From: Arthrobacter sp. StoSoilB20 | GTDB taxonomy: Bacteria > Actinomycetota > Actinomycetes > Actinomycetales > Micrococcaceae | Direction of reading: 5' to 3' | DNA length: 64,000 bases | Assembly: GCF_019977295.1 (NCBI RefSeq) | Contig: NZ_AP024651.1 | Location: 4,588,001 to 4,652,000, forward strand | In this document: positions 38,619-47,532 of the stretch, one piece after another | How positions within the stretch are numbered: the first letter of the stretch is position 1 | Layout: every line of letters begins with the position of its first letter | Position numbers and translations under genes: made by a program | Notes under the pieces: model-generated | The model's database searches: none | What the model was told of the DNA's origin: nothing | What the model saw: the letters and a program-made list of their open reading frames with translations, nothing else

Positions 38619-38633
38619 TAAGCATGCTTACTA
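38616..38633. promoter_or_regulatory. Perfect 18-bp palindrome TAGTAAGCATGCTTACTA
   Basis: A perfect dyad lying 71 bp upstream of the start of a membrane-protein gene. Related sites occur at 34044 and 35754. The size suits a dimeric TetR/MarR/Xre-type operator; the regulator is not identified. Confidence 0.6.
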
Positions 38634-38703
38634 TAGAACTACGCTGTTTTGGGGCCCCGCGGCCTCGAAGGGTCCTTTCCGTATCAACGATAGGAAGCAC
38701 ATC

Positions 38704-39237
38704 ATGGCAGGAAATCTCGTAGCCCGTTCCATTCACGACCTCACCGCCGCAGCATGGTTCGGCGGCTCGCTGATGGGGGCCATCGGACTCAATGGTGCCG
38801 CAGCAGAGGCAAAAGACCCCACCGAGCGGACCCGCCTTTCAAGCAAGGGCTGGGGCAAGTGGGCGCCGATCCAGACTGCGGCTTTCGCTGGGCACCTGGC
38901 GGCGGACCTGGCCATCGCATGGGAAAACAAGGGCCGGATCGCCAAGCAGGACAGCGTTGCGGCGAACACCGTCTACAAGACGGCCGTGACCCTGGCAGGC
39001 GCTGCCGTCACCCTGTATGCAGGCATTGTGGGCAAGAAAGTGGACGAACTCTCCGGTGAAGGGGCCGAGGGTGCAACCGAACCGCGCGCCGGGGCATCGG
39101 ACGAGCTGAAGGCCGCCCAAACGCAGCTGAAAGCACTCCAGTGGGCCATTCCCGCATTCGCCGGCTGGGTCATCATCCTCGGCGCCAAGCATGGAGAGAT
39201 GCAGCGCCCCAAGAACATCCTCAAGGGCCTGCGCTAG
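38704..39237 (+). CDS. Putative membrane protein
   Basis: A 177-residue protein. There are hydrophobic segments near AAWFGGSLMGAIGLNGAAA, a helix at VTLAGAAVTLYAGIVG and a C-terminal WAIPAFAGWVIILGA. The middle contains a Lys/Glu-rich loop, and the C-terminus is basic. AGGAAG lies eight bases upstream of the ATG. The family is unknown to me. The perfect palindrome upstream suggests tight regulation. Confidence 0.72.
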   Translation: MAGNLVARSIHDLTAAAWFGGSLMGAIGLNGAAAEAKDPTERTRLSSKGWGKWAPIQTAAFAGHLAADLAIAWENKGRIAKQDSVAANTVYKTAVTLAGAAVTLYAGIVGKKVDELSGEGAEGATEPRAGASDELKAAQTQLKALQWAIPAFAGWVIILGAKHGEMQRPKNILKGLR

Positions 39238-39261
39238 AAGCCCCACACCTCCAAACGCCGA

Positions 39262-39312
39262 GATGGCAGTTGATGACAGTCCCAGAGCTCGACATTGTCA
39301 TTAACTGCCATC
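39262..39312. terminator. Long hairpin between convergent genes
   Basis: GATGGCAGTTGATGACA and TGTCATTAACTGCCATC pair over 17 bp with one G:T. It lies between the membrane-protein gene and the thioesterase gene and may terminate both. Confidence 0.6.
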
Positions 39313-39325
39313 CCGGCGGAGGGGG

Positions 39326-39730
39326 TTAGCCTTCCTGCCCAGCCCTGACTGCCCGGATCAGATGCTCCGGCCAAGGCTGCGCAGAAGTGGTCCCCTGGGG
39401 GACGTGCACGGTGGTGACCGTCCCGTAAGCGGCAACCTCACCGGCGTCGGACGTTACCTCGAACGCCATGGTCATGGAGGTCCGGCCCAGCGCCTGGATC
39501 TTCACCATGGCGGTAATGCGCTGGCCGAACCACAGCTTGGCCTTGTAGTTGATCACTTGCTGGACCCGGGGAGCGTTGGGAAAGTAATCCGGCAAGTCCA
39601 GCAGGCGGAAGAGTTCGGCTTCGGCGGCCTCAACCCAGCGCAGGATGGCTGAATTGTGCTGGTGTCCGGAGGCGTCGGTGTCCACCCACTCCACCGTTCG
39701 CTCCACGCTCGCCTCCGGAAACCTGTCCAT
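39326..39730 (-). CDS. Acyl-CoA thioesterase, hot-dog fold (4-hydroxybenzoyl-CoA type)
   Basis: A 134-residue hot-dog protein with VEWVDTDASGHQHNSAILRW, where the Asp and His are the usual catalytic pair, and VQQVINYKAKLWFGQRI. Last gene of the salicylate operon, 8-9 bp after the permease gene. In this setting it probably hydrolyses gentisyl-CoA or recycles stalled CoA esters. ATG at 39730 or 39736 are both possible. Confidence 0.85.
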   Translation of the reverse strand: MDRFPEASVERTVEWVDTDASGHQHNSAILRWVEAAEAELFRLLDLPDYFPNAPRVQQVINYKAKLWFGQRITAMVKIQALGRTSMTMAFEVTSDAGEVAAYGTVTTVHVPQGTTSAQPWPEHLIRAVRAGQEG

Positions 39731-39738
39731 GACCACTC

Positions 39739-41097
39739 CTAGCGGGCACCGACGGCGGCGTCGTCAGGATCGACGTCGACGGCGGCAACGGGCACCTCAG
39801 GTTGCGGCTTGGGAATCATCGCCACAGCACCCGCGGCCAACACGGCGATGCCGGCGAAGATCGCAAAGTTGGCCTCGAAAGGCAACTTGGAGCCGGCGAT
39901 CCACCCACCGATCAACGGTCCGGAGATGGCACCCAGACGGGCGAAGCTCAGCGCCCAACCCGTCGCCGTGCCGCGGACCTTGGCCGGGTAGTAGTCGGCG
40001 ATGTATCCGGTGAGGACCAGCGAGGTGGAGATGGAACCGACACCGGCGAAGGCGACGAACAGCAGGTTGACCACCATGATGTTCGGGAAGACCAGCAGCA
40101 TGATGCCCAGGCCGCCCAGGATGTAGAACACCACCAGGATGAGCTTCTTGCCGTACTTGTCCGCGGCGCGACCCAGGAGCAGGCCACCGATGGCTGATGC
40201 AAGGCTGAAGACCAGGAGGAACGTCAGGGAAGAGCCGAGGTCGTAGCCGGCCTTCTTCATGATGCTCGGCAGCCAGGTGTTCAGGCCATAGACCAGGACC
40301 AGGCCGCAGAAGAGCGAGATCCAGAAGAACACGGTAGATCGCAAGTACTTGCGGGAGAACATGGTGGTAATGGTTTTCCACCACGGGTCCGCTTGGACGC
40401 CGGCAACAGGAGCTGCGGGAACCACCGGTGTGTAGTTGGCAATGTTCAGCTTGGCAGCCAAGGCCTTGGCCTCGGACTTCCGGCCCTTCGACTCCAGGAA
40501 TTCCAAGGACTCGGGGAGGAACTTCCAGATGATCGGGAGCAGCACCACCGGCGCAGCGCCGATCGCAATGACTGCACGCCATCCCCCCACGGGCAGGACA
40601 AACAGGGCAGCAAGGGCTGCAGCCACAATTCCCAGAGAGTATCCGGAGTACATGAGGCCGTAGTTGTAGGACCGCTTGTTCGGTGCCGAATATTCGATGG
40701 TCAGGGCCGCTGCCACCGGGATGACTCCACCCATGCCCAGCCCGCCGATCAGACGGAAGATTCCGAACAGTTCCGGGGTAGGTGCCCACGCTGCGCCGGC
40801 TTGGGTAATCGTGAAGATCACCATGGAAGCCAGGAGCATCTTCTTGCGGCCCACGAGGTCGCTGAGGGTACCGATGAACAGCGCTCCGATAAGCATGCCG
40901 ATCAAGGCATATGAACCGAGGCCGCCGAGAGCCAGCGGGCTGAGGTTCCATTCCTTGTATTCGGCGAGGGCGGGGAGGATGGCTCCCAGGACGCCGACGT
41001 CGTAGCCTTCGGCCAGGATGGCAAGCCAGCAGCAGAAGAGGACCACGCCGGTGGTCTTCTTGGGCACGTTCCAGTCGTTGACCGGTGCGGTGGCCAT
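39739..41097 (-). CDS. Aromatic acid:H+ symporter (MFS, AAHS family)
   Basis: A 452-residue, 12-helix MFS transporter. The helix 2-3 loop is GTLSDLVGRKKML and helix 1 contains AEGYDVGVLGAILPAL, where the Asp is typical of AAHS proteins such as PcaK and BenK. The central loop is long and the C-terminus is acidic. Located in the salicylate operon, it should import salicylate or a related hydroxybenzoate. Confidence 0.9.
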   Translation of the reverse strand: MATAPVNDWNVPKKTTGVVLFCCWLAILAEGYDVGVLGAILPALAEYKEWNLSPLALGGLGSYALIGMLIGALFIGTLSDLVGRKKMLLASMVIFTITQAGAAWAPTPELFGIFRLIGGLGMGGVIPVAAALTIEYSAPNKRSYNYGLMYSGYSLGIVAAALAALFVLPVGGWRAVIAIGAAPVVLLPIIWKFLPESLEFLESKGRKSEAKALAAKLNIANYTPVVPAAPVAGVQADPWWKTITTMFSRKYLRSTVFFWISLFCGLVLVYGLNTWLPSIMKKAGYDLGSSLTFLLVFSLASAIGGLLLGRAADKYGKKLILVVFYILGGLGIMLLVFPNIMVVNLLFVAFAGVGSISTSLVLTGYIADYYPAKVRGTATGWALSFARLGAISGPLIGGWIAGSKLPFEANFAIFAGIAVLAAGAVAMIPKPQPEVPVAAVDVDPDDAAVGAR

Positions 41098-41099
41098 GG

Positions 41100-43490
41100 C
41101 TACTTCACCAAAACCGATGCGGCGGCGGACTCGGGAGTCCAGCGAAGGTGGGTGTTGGCCTCTTCGATTTCCGCTTCCTTGAGCAAGGACAAGCGCGGAC
41201 GAACGGCATCAGTGCGGGAGCTCGGCGGCTTCCGGCGGCCTGCCCGGAACTGCGGGATCCACTCGGCACCGGGGCCCTGGTATTCCTGCTCAGCGGCAGC
41301 GTGCAGGGTCCATTGGGGATCGTAGAGGTGCGTTCGGCCAAGGGCAATCAGGTCCGCACGGCCGGCGAGCAGGATGGAGTTCACGTCGTCGTAGCTGGAG
41401 ATGGCGCCGACGGCGATCACGGCCACACCTGCCGGAGCGGCAACTTCCTGACGGATACGGTCGGCGAACGGCGTCTGGTAGCTGCGGCCGTAGGCGGGCT
41501 TCTCTTCCTTGGCGACCTGGCCGGTGGAAACATCCAGGCCGGCTGCGCCGTGCTCTACGAAGGCGCGGGCAATGGCCACGGAATCATCGGAAGTGTTGCC
41601 ACCCTCGATCCAGTCCGTGGCGGAGATGCGTACCGTCACCGGTTTGTCGGCCGGCCAAGCCGCGCGAACGGCGTCGAACACTTCCAGCGGGAACCGCAGC
41701 CGGTTCTCCAGGCTGCCGCCGTATTCGTCGGTCCGCTTGTTGGACACCGGCGAAAGGAAGGAGGACAACAGGTAGCCGTGGGCGGCGTGGACTTCCAGAA
41801 GGTCGAACCCGGCCTCGTCGGCACGGACTGCGGAAGCAACGAACTCGGCCTTGATGGCGTCCATGCCGGTACGGTCCAGCTCCACTGGGGTTTGGTTCTG
41901 CGGGCTGTACGGCAGCGCAGAGGGCCCGACGGCGGTCCAGTTGCCGGACTCGAGCGGCTGGTCGATGCCTTCCCACATGAGCTTGGTGGAGCCCTTGCGT
42001 CCTGAGTGACCCAACTGTGCGCCGATCTTGGCAGTGGAACGGCCGTGAACGAAGTCCACGATTTCCTTCCAGCTGTCACGCTGCTCATCGGTGTAGAGGC
42101 CGCTGCAGCCGGGGGTGATGCGGCCGGCTTCGGAGACGCAGACCATTTCGGTCATCACCAGGCCGGCACCGCCGAGGGCTTTGGAACCGAGGTGGACCTT
42201 GTGGAAGTCACCGGGAATGCCGTCCGTGGCGGAGTACATGTCCATCGGGGAGACCACGATGCGGTTCTTCAGCTCCAGCCCACCAATGCGGTACGGCTGG
42301 AACATGGCCGGTGCCACCTCTGGCAGTCCCTGCGAGGAAGCGAAGCCGCGGTCCACGGCGTCGGCGAACTCGGGATCGCGCAGGCGCAGGTTTTCCTGCG
42401 TGATGCGGCGGCTGCGGGTGAGCAGGTTGAATGCAAACTGGGTGGGGTCCTGGTCCTTGTACTGGCCGATGCGCTCGAACCACTCCAAGGACGCCTGGGC
42501 CGCACGCTGCGTGGAAGCGACCACGGGCCGGCGCTCAGCCTCATACGCCGCCAGGGCGGACTCAACGTCCGGGTGTTCGTGCAGGCAAGCAGCCAGTGCC
42601 AGCGAGTCCTCCATAGCCAGCTTGGTACCGGAACCGATGGAGAAGTGGGCTGTATGGGCAGCGTCGCCCAGCAGCACCACGTTGTTGTGGCGCCAGTTCT
42701 CGTTCCGGACCGTGGTGAAGTTGATCCATTTGGAGTTGTTGGTGAGAACCTCGTAGCCGTTCAGTTCCTCGGCAAAGATCTCGCGGATCTTGGTGATTGC
42801 CTTTTCATCCGAGACGCCGGGAGGGAAGACCTCGTTGGCGGTTTCGTCGAAGCCGGCAGCGTGCCACACGTCCTGGTGCATTTCCACAATGAACGTGGAA
42901 CCCTCATCCGAGTAGGGGTAACCGTGGATTTGCATGACGCCCCACTCGGTTTCCTTCACGAAGAACTTGAAGGCCTCGAACACCTGGTTGGTGCCCAGCC
43001 ACATGAACTTGTTGGTCCGCGGGTCCAGGTTCGGCTTGAACGAGTCAGCGTATTTGGCGCGGATCTGGGAGTTGATGCCGTCCGCCGCAAGTACGAGATC
43101 GTAGTTGGCTTCGAGTTCTTCAACGGCCGGGGCCAGGGTGCTGAAGCGCACGTCCACGTTCAGTTCGATGCAGCGGCGCTGGAGCAGTTCCAGCAGTTCC
43201 TTGCGGCTCATGGCAGCGAAGCCCTGTCCGCCCACCGTGATCATCTGGTCGCGGAAGTGGATGTCGATGTCCGACCAGCGGGCGAAACGGCGGCTCATGT
43301 ATTCGGCCACCACAGGATCGGCATTGCCGATGCCGCCGAGCGTCTCATCGGAAAACACGACGCCGAAGCCAAAGGTGTCGCTGGCAGCGTTGCGTTCCCA
43401 GAGGGTGATGTCGTGCGAGGGGTCCAACTGCTTCATCAGTGCTGCGAAGTACAGGCCGCCGGGGCCGCCTCCAACGATTGCGATTTTCAT
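41100..43490 (-). CDS. Salicylyl-CoA 5-hydroxylase fused to Old Yellow Enzyme-type reductase
   Basis: A 796-residue two-domain protein. Residues 1-about 385 are a flavin monooxygenase: FAD site IVGGGPGGLYFAALMKQLDP, GDAAHTAHFSIGSGTKLAMEDSLAL. From about residue 395 (MFQPYRIGGLELKNRIVVSPM) to 770 is an NADH:flavin oxidoreductase of the Old Yellow Enzyme type, with EVHAAHGYLLSSFLSP. Such fusions are known as bifunctional salicylyl-CoA 5-hydroxylase/oxidoreductase and make gentisyl-CoA. Located between the ligase and the permease, three bases from the latter. Confidence 0.93.
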   Translation of the reverse strand: MKIAIVGGGPGGLYFAALMKQLDPSHDITLWERNAASDTFGFGVVFSDETLGGIGNADPVVAEYMSRRFARWSDIDIHFRDQMITVGGQGFAAMSRKELLELLQRRCIELNVDVRFSTLAPAVEELEANYDLVLAADGINSQIRAKYADSFKPNLDPRTNKFMWLGTNQVFEAFKFFVKETEWGVMQIHGYPYSDEGSTFIVEMHQDVWHAAGFDETANEVFPPGVSDEKAITKIREIFAEELNGYEVLTNNSKWINFTTVRNENWRHNNVVLLGDAAHTAHFSIGSGTKLAMEDSLALAACLHEHPDVESALAAYEAERRPVVASTQRAAQASLEWFERIGQYKDQDPTQFAFNLLTRSRRITQENLRLRDPEFADAVDRGFASSQGLPEVAPAMFQPYRIGGLELKNRIVVSPMDMYSATDGIPGDFHKVHLGSKALGGAGLVMTEMVCVSEAGRITPGCSGLYTDEQRDSWKEIVDFVHGRSTAKIGAQLGHSGRKGSTKLMWEGIDQPLESGNWTAVGPSALPYSPQNQTPVELDRTGMDAIKAEFVASAVRADEAGFDLLEVHAAHGYLLSSFLSPVSNKRTDEYGGSLENRLRFPLEVFDAVRAAWPADKPVTVRISATDWIEGGNTSDDSVAIARAFVEHGAAGLDVSTGQVAKEEKPAYGRSYQTPFADRIRQEVAAPAGVAVIAVGAISSYDDVNSILLAGRADLIALGRTHLYDPQWTLHAAAEQEYQGPGAEWIPQFRAGRRKPPSSRTDAVRPRLSLLKEAEIEEANTHLRWTPESAAASVLVK

Positions 43491-43504
43491 GGTGTTGCTC
43501 CTTC

Positions 43505-45214
43505 TCAGGCCTGGCTCTGGCCGGCGGGGGTAAGTTGTTCGTTCTGGCTCGCGTTCGCGCCGGTTTCCTTGGCAAAAAGGCCGTCACGGAGCTTGAAATG
43601 CTGGAGTTTTCCGCTGGGATTGCGCGGAAGTTCGTTGACGAAGCGCACGTCCCGGGGGTACTTGTACGGGGCGATGGTCTGCTTCACGAAGTCCTGGATT
43701 TCCTTGTGCTTGGTGGCATCGCCGGTGACGCCTTCGCGCAGGACAATGAACGCGCAGACGATGCTGCCGCGCTCCTCGTCCGGAACCCCGATGACCGCGT
43801 TCTCCACGACGTCAGGGTGCTGGTCGATGGCCGTTTCAACTTCGGGCGCGCCGATGTTGTAGCCGGAAGAAACGATCATGTTGTCCGAGCGGGCCTGATA
43901 GGTGAAGTAGCCGTCCGCGTCCATGGAGAACGTGTCTCCGGTGACGTTCCAGCCACGGACCACGTAGTTCGCCTGCCTGGCATCATCCAGGTACCGGCAT
44001 CCGGTAGGACCAATCACGGCCAGGCGGCCGATGTTGCCGGCGCCGAGCTCATTGCCGTCGTCATCCAGGATGGTGGCCCTGAATCCAGGCACCGCACGGC
44101 CGGTGGTTCCGGGCCGGATGTCATCGCCGGCAGCGGAAATGAAGACGTGCAGCATCTCGGTGGCACCGATCCCGTTCACCAACCGCAGACCCGTGGCTTC
44201 ATGCACGGCGTCCCAGGTTTCCTTGGAAAGGTGCTCGCCGGCAGAAACGGCGATGCGCAGGCCCCGGAGGAGATCTCCGCGCTTCTCTTTCAGGATCGCC
44301 CGGTAGGCGGTTGGTGCCGTGAAGAGGATGCTGGCCCCGGCTGCGGCGGCGTGCTCCGCGAGTTCCACAGGACCGGCCTTCTCGGTCAGAAGCGAGGACG
44401 CGCCGAACCGGAGCGGGAAGACCACCAGGCCGCCCAGTCCGAACGTGAAGGCCAGGGGCGGGGAACCGGCGAACACGTCATCAGCCGTGGGCTGCAGGAT
44501 GTAGCGGGCAAAGGTGTCCGCATTGGCCAGAATGTCCCGGTGGAAGTGCATGGTCACCTTTGGCACACCGGTGGTGCCCGACGTCGGACCCAGCAGGGCA
44601 ACGTCGTCAGCGGCGGTGTCCACTGCCGTGAACCTGCCGCTCTTGTGCTCGCAGCGCGAGGCGAGGTCGCCGTCGTCGTCGAATCCGTTGCCGGCCCCGT
44701 ACGTCAGGACCTGTACCTTGACGCCGGCTGTTTCGTTCTCAGCGGCAATTGCGAGTTCGTCCACGAACCGGTGGTCGGAAATGGCCACTACCGGCTTGGT
44801 GAGGTCGATCAGGGTGGCGACCTCGGTGGAGCGCAGCATGGGCATGGTGGTCACCACTACGGCGCCGGCCTTCAGCACGCCGAGCCAAGCGGCCACGATC
44901 CACGGGTTGTTGGGCCCGCGCAGGAGCACGCGGTTGCCGGGGACCACGCCGAGGTCTTCGGTAAGGACCTGGGCCACCTGGTTGGAGCGCTTCTGGAGCT
45001 GGCCGTAGGTCCAGACAACGCCGTCCGGGGTCCAGAGGGCGGGGCGGTCCGCGCCGAACTGTTCAACAGCGTCGTCGATCAGCACGGCAGCAGCATTGAG
45101 CCGCTCCGGGTAGTGGAGTTCGGGGAGGGTGAATTCAAGCGCAGGCCAGGTATCGGCGGGCGGCAGGTGGTCGCGGGTGAACGTGTCCACGTGGGCCGAT
45201 GGCATCATGCTCAT
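43505..45214 (-). CDS. Benzoate-CoA ligase family enzyme, likely salicylate-CoA ligase
   Basis: AMP-forming acyl-CoA synthetase of 569 residues. ATP motif LGPTSGTTGVPKVTMHF, adenylation loop NVTGDTFSMDADGYFTYQARSDNMIVSSGYNI and C-terminal lysine in PSGKLQHFKLR are all present. The neighbour being salicylyl-CoA hydroxylase points to salicylate as substrate; benzoate or 2-aminobenzoate are alternatives. It lies 15 bp upstream of the hydroxylase gene. Confidence 0.88.
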   Translation of the reverse strand: MSMMPSAHVDTFTRDHLPPADTWPALEFTLPELHYPERLNAAAVLIDDAVEQFGADRPALWTPDGVVWTYGQLQKRSNQVAQVLTEDLGVVPGNRVLLRGPNNPWIVAAWLGVLKAGAVVVTTMPMLRSTEVATLIDLTKPVVAISDHRFVDELAIAAENETAGVKVQVLTYGAGNGFDDDGDLASRCEHKSGRFTAVDTAADDVALLGPTSGTTGVPKVTMHFHRDILANADTFARYILQPTADDVFAGSPPLAFTFGLGGLVVFPLRFGASSLLTEKAGPVELAEHAAAAGASILFTAPTAYRAILKEKRGDLLRGLRIAVSAGEHLSKETWDAVHEATGLRLVNGIGATEMLHVFISAAGDDIRPGTTGRAVPGFRATILDDDGNELGAGNIGRLAVIGPTGCRYLDDARQANYVVRGWNVTGDTFSMDADGYFTYQARSDNMIVSSGYNIGAPEVETAIDQHPDVVENAVIGVPDEERGSIVCAFIVLREGVTGDATKHKEIQDFVKQTIAPYKYPRDVRFVNELPRNPSGKLQHFKLRDGLFAKETGANASQNEQLTPAGQSQA

Positions 45215-45272
45215 GGCCGGTCCTTTCAGTGGTGCGTCGTTGAAGCTGATGGTTGGGGAGGTGGAAAGCTGT

Positions 45273-46145
45273 CTACGCGCCGGCGCGGATCATGCCCTCT
45301 TGGGCAACCGTGGCGAGCAGCCGTCCTTGGCGGTCGAAGAAGCGGCCCATGGCAAGGCCCCTGTTGCTCTGACCGGAAATGGCATCCTGGGCGTAGAGCA
45401 CCCAGTCGTCGGCGCGACCGTCGCGGTGGAACCACATGGAGTGGTCCAGGCTGGCGGTGGCGAGCCCCGGGCTGGACCAATTGAGGCCGTTCACCCGGAG
45501 CAGTGGCTCCAAAATCGTGTAATCGCAGACGTAAGCCAAGGCTGTGCGGTGGAGGTCGGCGTCGTCGGGCAGTGCGTCGAAGGCCTTCACCCAGATCGCC
45601 TGCTGCGGAACCGATCCACCTTCCAGATCGATATATACCGGACCAGGAATATGGCGCATATCGAAGCTCCGGCCCGCGGACCAGTACTCGGCGGCTTTGC
45701 CGTCCACGCCATCCAGTGCTTCAGCTGCCGTCCGCAGCGATTCAGGCTCGACGGCGGCAGGGGCCTCAGGCTGGAAGTCCGGTCCGTTCTCGGGAACCTG
45801 GAACGAACCCATGGCCGCGTACACGGGTTTGCCGTTTTGGAAGCCGCGGACGGTCCGCGTGGAGTAGCCCCGGCCATCCCGCAGGCGCTCCACTTCGTAG
45901 CGGACACTGGAACCAATATCCACCGGACGCATGAAGTAGCTGTGCATCGAGTGCAGAGTCCTGTCAGCATCAACGGACCGCATCATTGCGGCCGCGGCCT
46001 GTGCCACCATGTCTCCACCATAGGCTTTTGGCCACGGTACATACTGTGTGGTCGCTTCATAGGCTTCATCGAAAACTTCAGCCGTTGTGGGCGTCAGTTC
46101 AACGGCCTTGAGGAAGGTCTCCGAGGTCAGGGTTCCAGTGATCAT
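45273..46145 (-). CDS. Acyl-CoA thioesterase II (TesB-like)
   Basis: A 290-residue double hot-dog protein. The first hot-dog has GGDMVAQAAAAMMRSV and HSMHSYFMRPVD; the second has SLDHSMWFHRDGRADDW and GRFFDRQGRLLATVAQEGM, with the catalytic Asp of the TesB family in the LDHSMWFH segment. In this operon it is a good candidate for gentisyl-CoA hydrolysis to gentisate. There is a second, unrelated thioesterase at the operon end. Confidence 0.88.
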   Translation of the reverse strand: MITGTLTSETFLKAVELTPTTAEVFDEAYEATTQYVPWPKAYGGDMVAQAAAAMMRSVDADRTLHSMHSYFMRPVDIGSSVRYEVERLRDGRGYSTRTVRGFQNGKPVYAAMGSFQVPENGPDFQPEAPAAVEPESLRTAAEALDGVDGKAAEYWSAGRSFDMRHIPGPVYIDLEGGSVPQQAIWVKAFDALPDDADLHRTALAYVCDYTILEPLLRVNGLNWSSPGLATASLDHSMWFHRDGRADDWVLYAQDAISGQSNRGLAMGRFFDRQGRLLATVAQEGMIRAGA

Positions 46146-46148
46146 GGC

Positions 46149-46631
46149 TTAGGCCCGGCGGTAGTCGGCGAGGGTTTCGTCGGCCACGTCTTCGAGGTTG
46201 ACCACGAGGTTCTCCGGCGTGCGTGCCGTCAGCCAGACGAGCTCCTCGGTGACGGACATGTTGGCTTCAACGTGGGGCATGAACGGCGGCACGAAAACCC
46301 AGTCGCCGGCCTTCATGTCCAGGAATTCGGAGTAGTTCTCGCCGAAGTAGATCCGGCCGTGCCCCCGGAGTACATAGCCACCCGTTTCGGCCTCGCCATG
46401 GTGGTGCGGGAGTGAGCGGTACCCGGGGGTGTTGGATACCTGGCCGAACCAGATCTTGGTTGCCGGAGTGTGCTGGATGCTCACTCCGGAGACGCGGATG
46501 CAGTCGCCGGACTGGGCAGTGTTGGTGTCTTCCGCGCCGGCACGGGTGACGACGGGGACAACTTTGCCGTCGGCCTGGGCGTAGATGGAGTTGTCGCCTT
46601 CGAGGACGTATTCGGTGGTGCTCTGGCTCAT
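46149..46631 (-). CDS. Single-domain cupin protein
   Basis: A 160-residue cupin. Metal-binding motif 1 is LPHHHGEAETGGYVLRG and motif 2 is WVFVPPFMPHVEANMS. AGGAG lies seven bases upstream of the ATG at 46631. It is half the size of gentisate 1,2-dioxygenase (about 350 residues, double cupin) and occupies the place where that enzyme would be expected. It might itself open a ring or be an isomerase/binding protein. Confidence 0.83.
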   Translation of the reverse strand: MSQSTTEYVLEGDNSIYAQADGKVVPVVTRAGAEDTNTAQSGDCIRVSGVSIQHTPATKIWFGQVSNTPGYRSLPHHHGEAETGGYVLRGHGRIYFGENYSEFLDMKAGDWVFVPPFMPHVEANMSVTEELVWLTARTPENLVVNLEDVADETLADYRRA

Positions 46632-46659
46632 GGGGTTCTCCTTTGGTGTGGTGTGACGT

Positions 46660-47514
46660 TCAGGCGTTGGCTGGAACTGAGGCGTGGATTCGGAACTGGT
46701 TCTCCAACCGGCCGATCCCGTCGATTTCGGTAGTGAGGACATCCCCGTCCTTGAGGAAGCGTGGCGGGGTCATCCCCATACCCACTCCCCCGGGCGTTCC
46801 CGTCAGGACGAGGTCGCCGGGACGCAGGACGGTGAACTGGGAGATGTAGGACAGCAACTGGGCCGGACCGAACACCAACGTGCTGGTATTCCCCTGCTGC
46901 ACCAGCTCGCCGTTGACGTAGCCGCGGACCTCGAAGTGTTCTCCCGCTTCATCGGCGGTGACCATGACCGGGCCCACAGGGGTGCTGCCATCCCACGCTT
47001 TGCCTTGGAACCATTGCAGCGTCCGGCTCTGCCAATCGCGCATGGAAACATCGTTGGCCACGGTGTACCCGGCAATTGCCGCGCGGGCTTGGTCTTCATC
47101 CGCCCGGTACAGCTCGGAACCCACGACGACGGCCAGCTCGGCTTCCCAGTCGACGCGGTCGCTGCCCTGGACTTCCACGGCGTCGTTGGCTCCCACCAGG
47201 GTGTCCGCGTACTTGGCGAACAGCGTGGGGTACTCCGGCAGGTCCCGGCCCATTTCCTGGATGTGGTCACCGTAGTTCAGGCCACAGCAGATGACTTTGC
47301 CGGCGCGGGGAAGGAGGGGCGCAAGCACGGCTTCACCGGCGGCGATGACCCTCTGCTCCTTGGATGCCGCGGCCTCCGTCACCACTATCCGCCATTCCGA
47401 CTGGGCCAGGAGGGCCCCGACGTCGGTGGCGGGCAGCGTGAGGTAGGAATCGGCGCCCGTGGCGAGCGCCGCCGTCGTACCTCCGTTGGCCGTGCGCAAG
47501 GTGGCGAGTTTCAT
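46660..47514 (-). CDS. Fumarylacetoacetate hydrolase-family protein (fumarylpyruvate hydrolase-like)
   Basis: A 284-residue FAH-fold enzyme; ICCGLNYGDHIQEM and DWEAELAVVVGSELY carry the metal-binding carboxylates, and the C-terminal LTGTPGGVGMGM is typical of the family. In a gentisate route it would split fumarylpyruvate or maleylpyruvate to fumarate/maleate and pyruvate. It is the first gene of the operon, divergent from the RidA gene. Confidence 0.87.
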   Translation of the reverse strand: MKLATLRTANGGTTAALATGADSYLTLPATDVGALLAQSEWRIVVTEAAASKEQRVIAAGEAVLAPLLPRAGKVICCGLNYGDHIQEMGRDLPEYPTLFAKYADTLVGANDAVEVQGSDRVDWEAELAVVVGSELYRADEDQARAAIAGYTVANDVSMRDWQSRTLQWFQGKAWDGSTPVGPVMVTADEAGEHFEVRGYVNGELVQQGNTSTLVFGPAQLLSYISQFTVLRPGDLVLTGTPGGVGMGMTPPRFLKDGDVLTTEIDGIGRLENQFRIHASVPANA

Positions 47515-47532
47515 GTGGGGGTTCCCTTCGAG

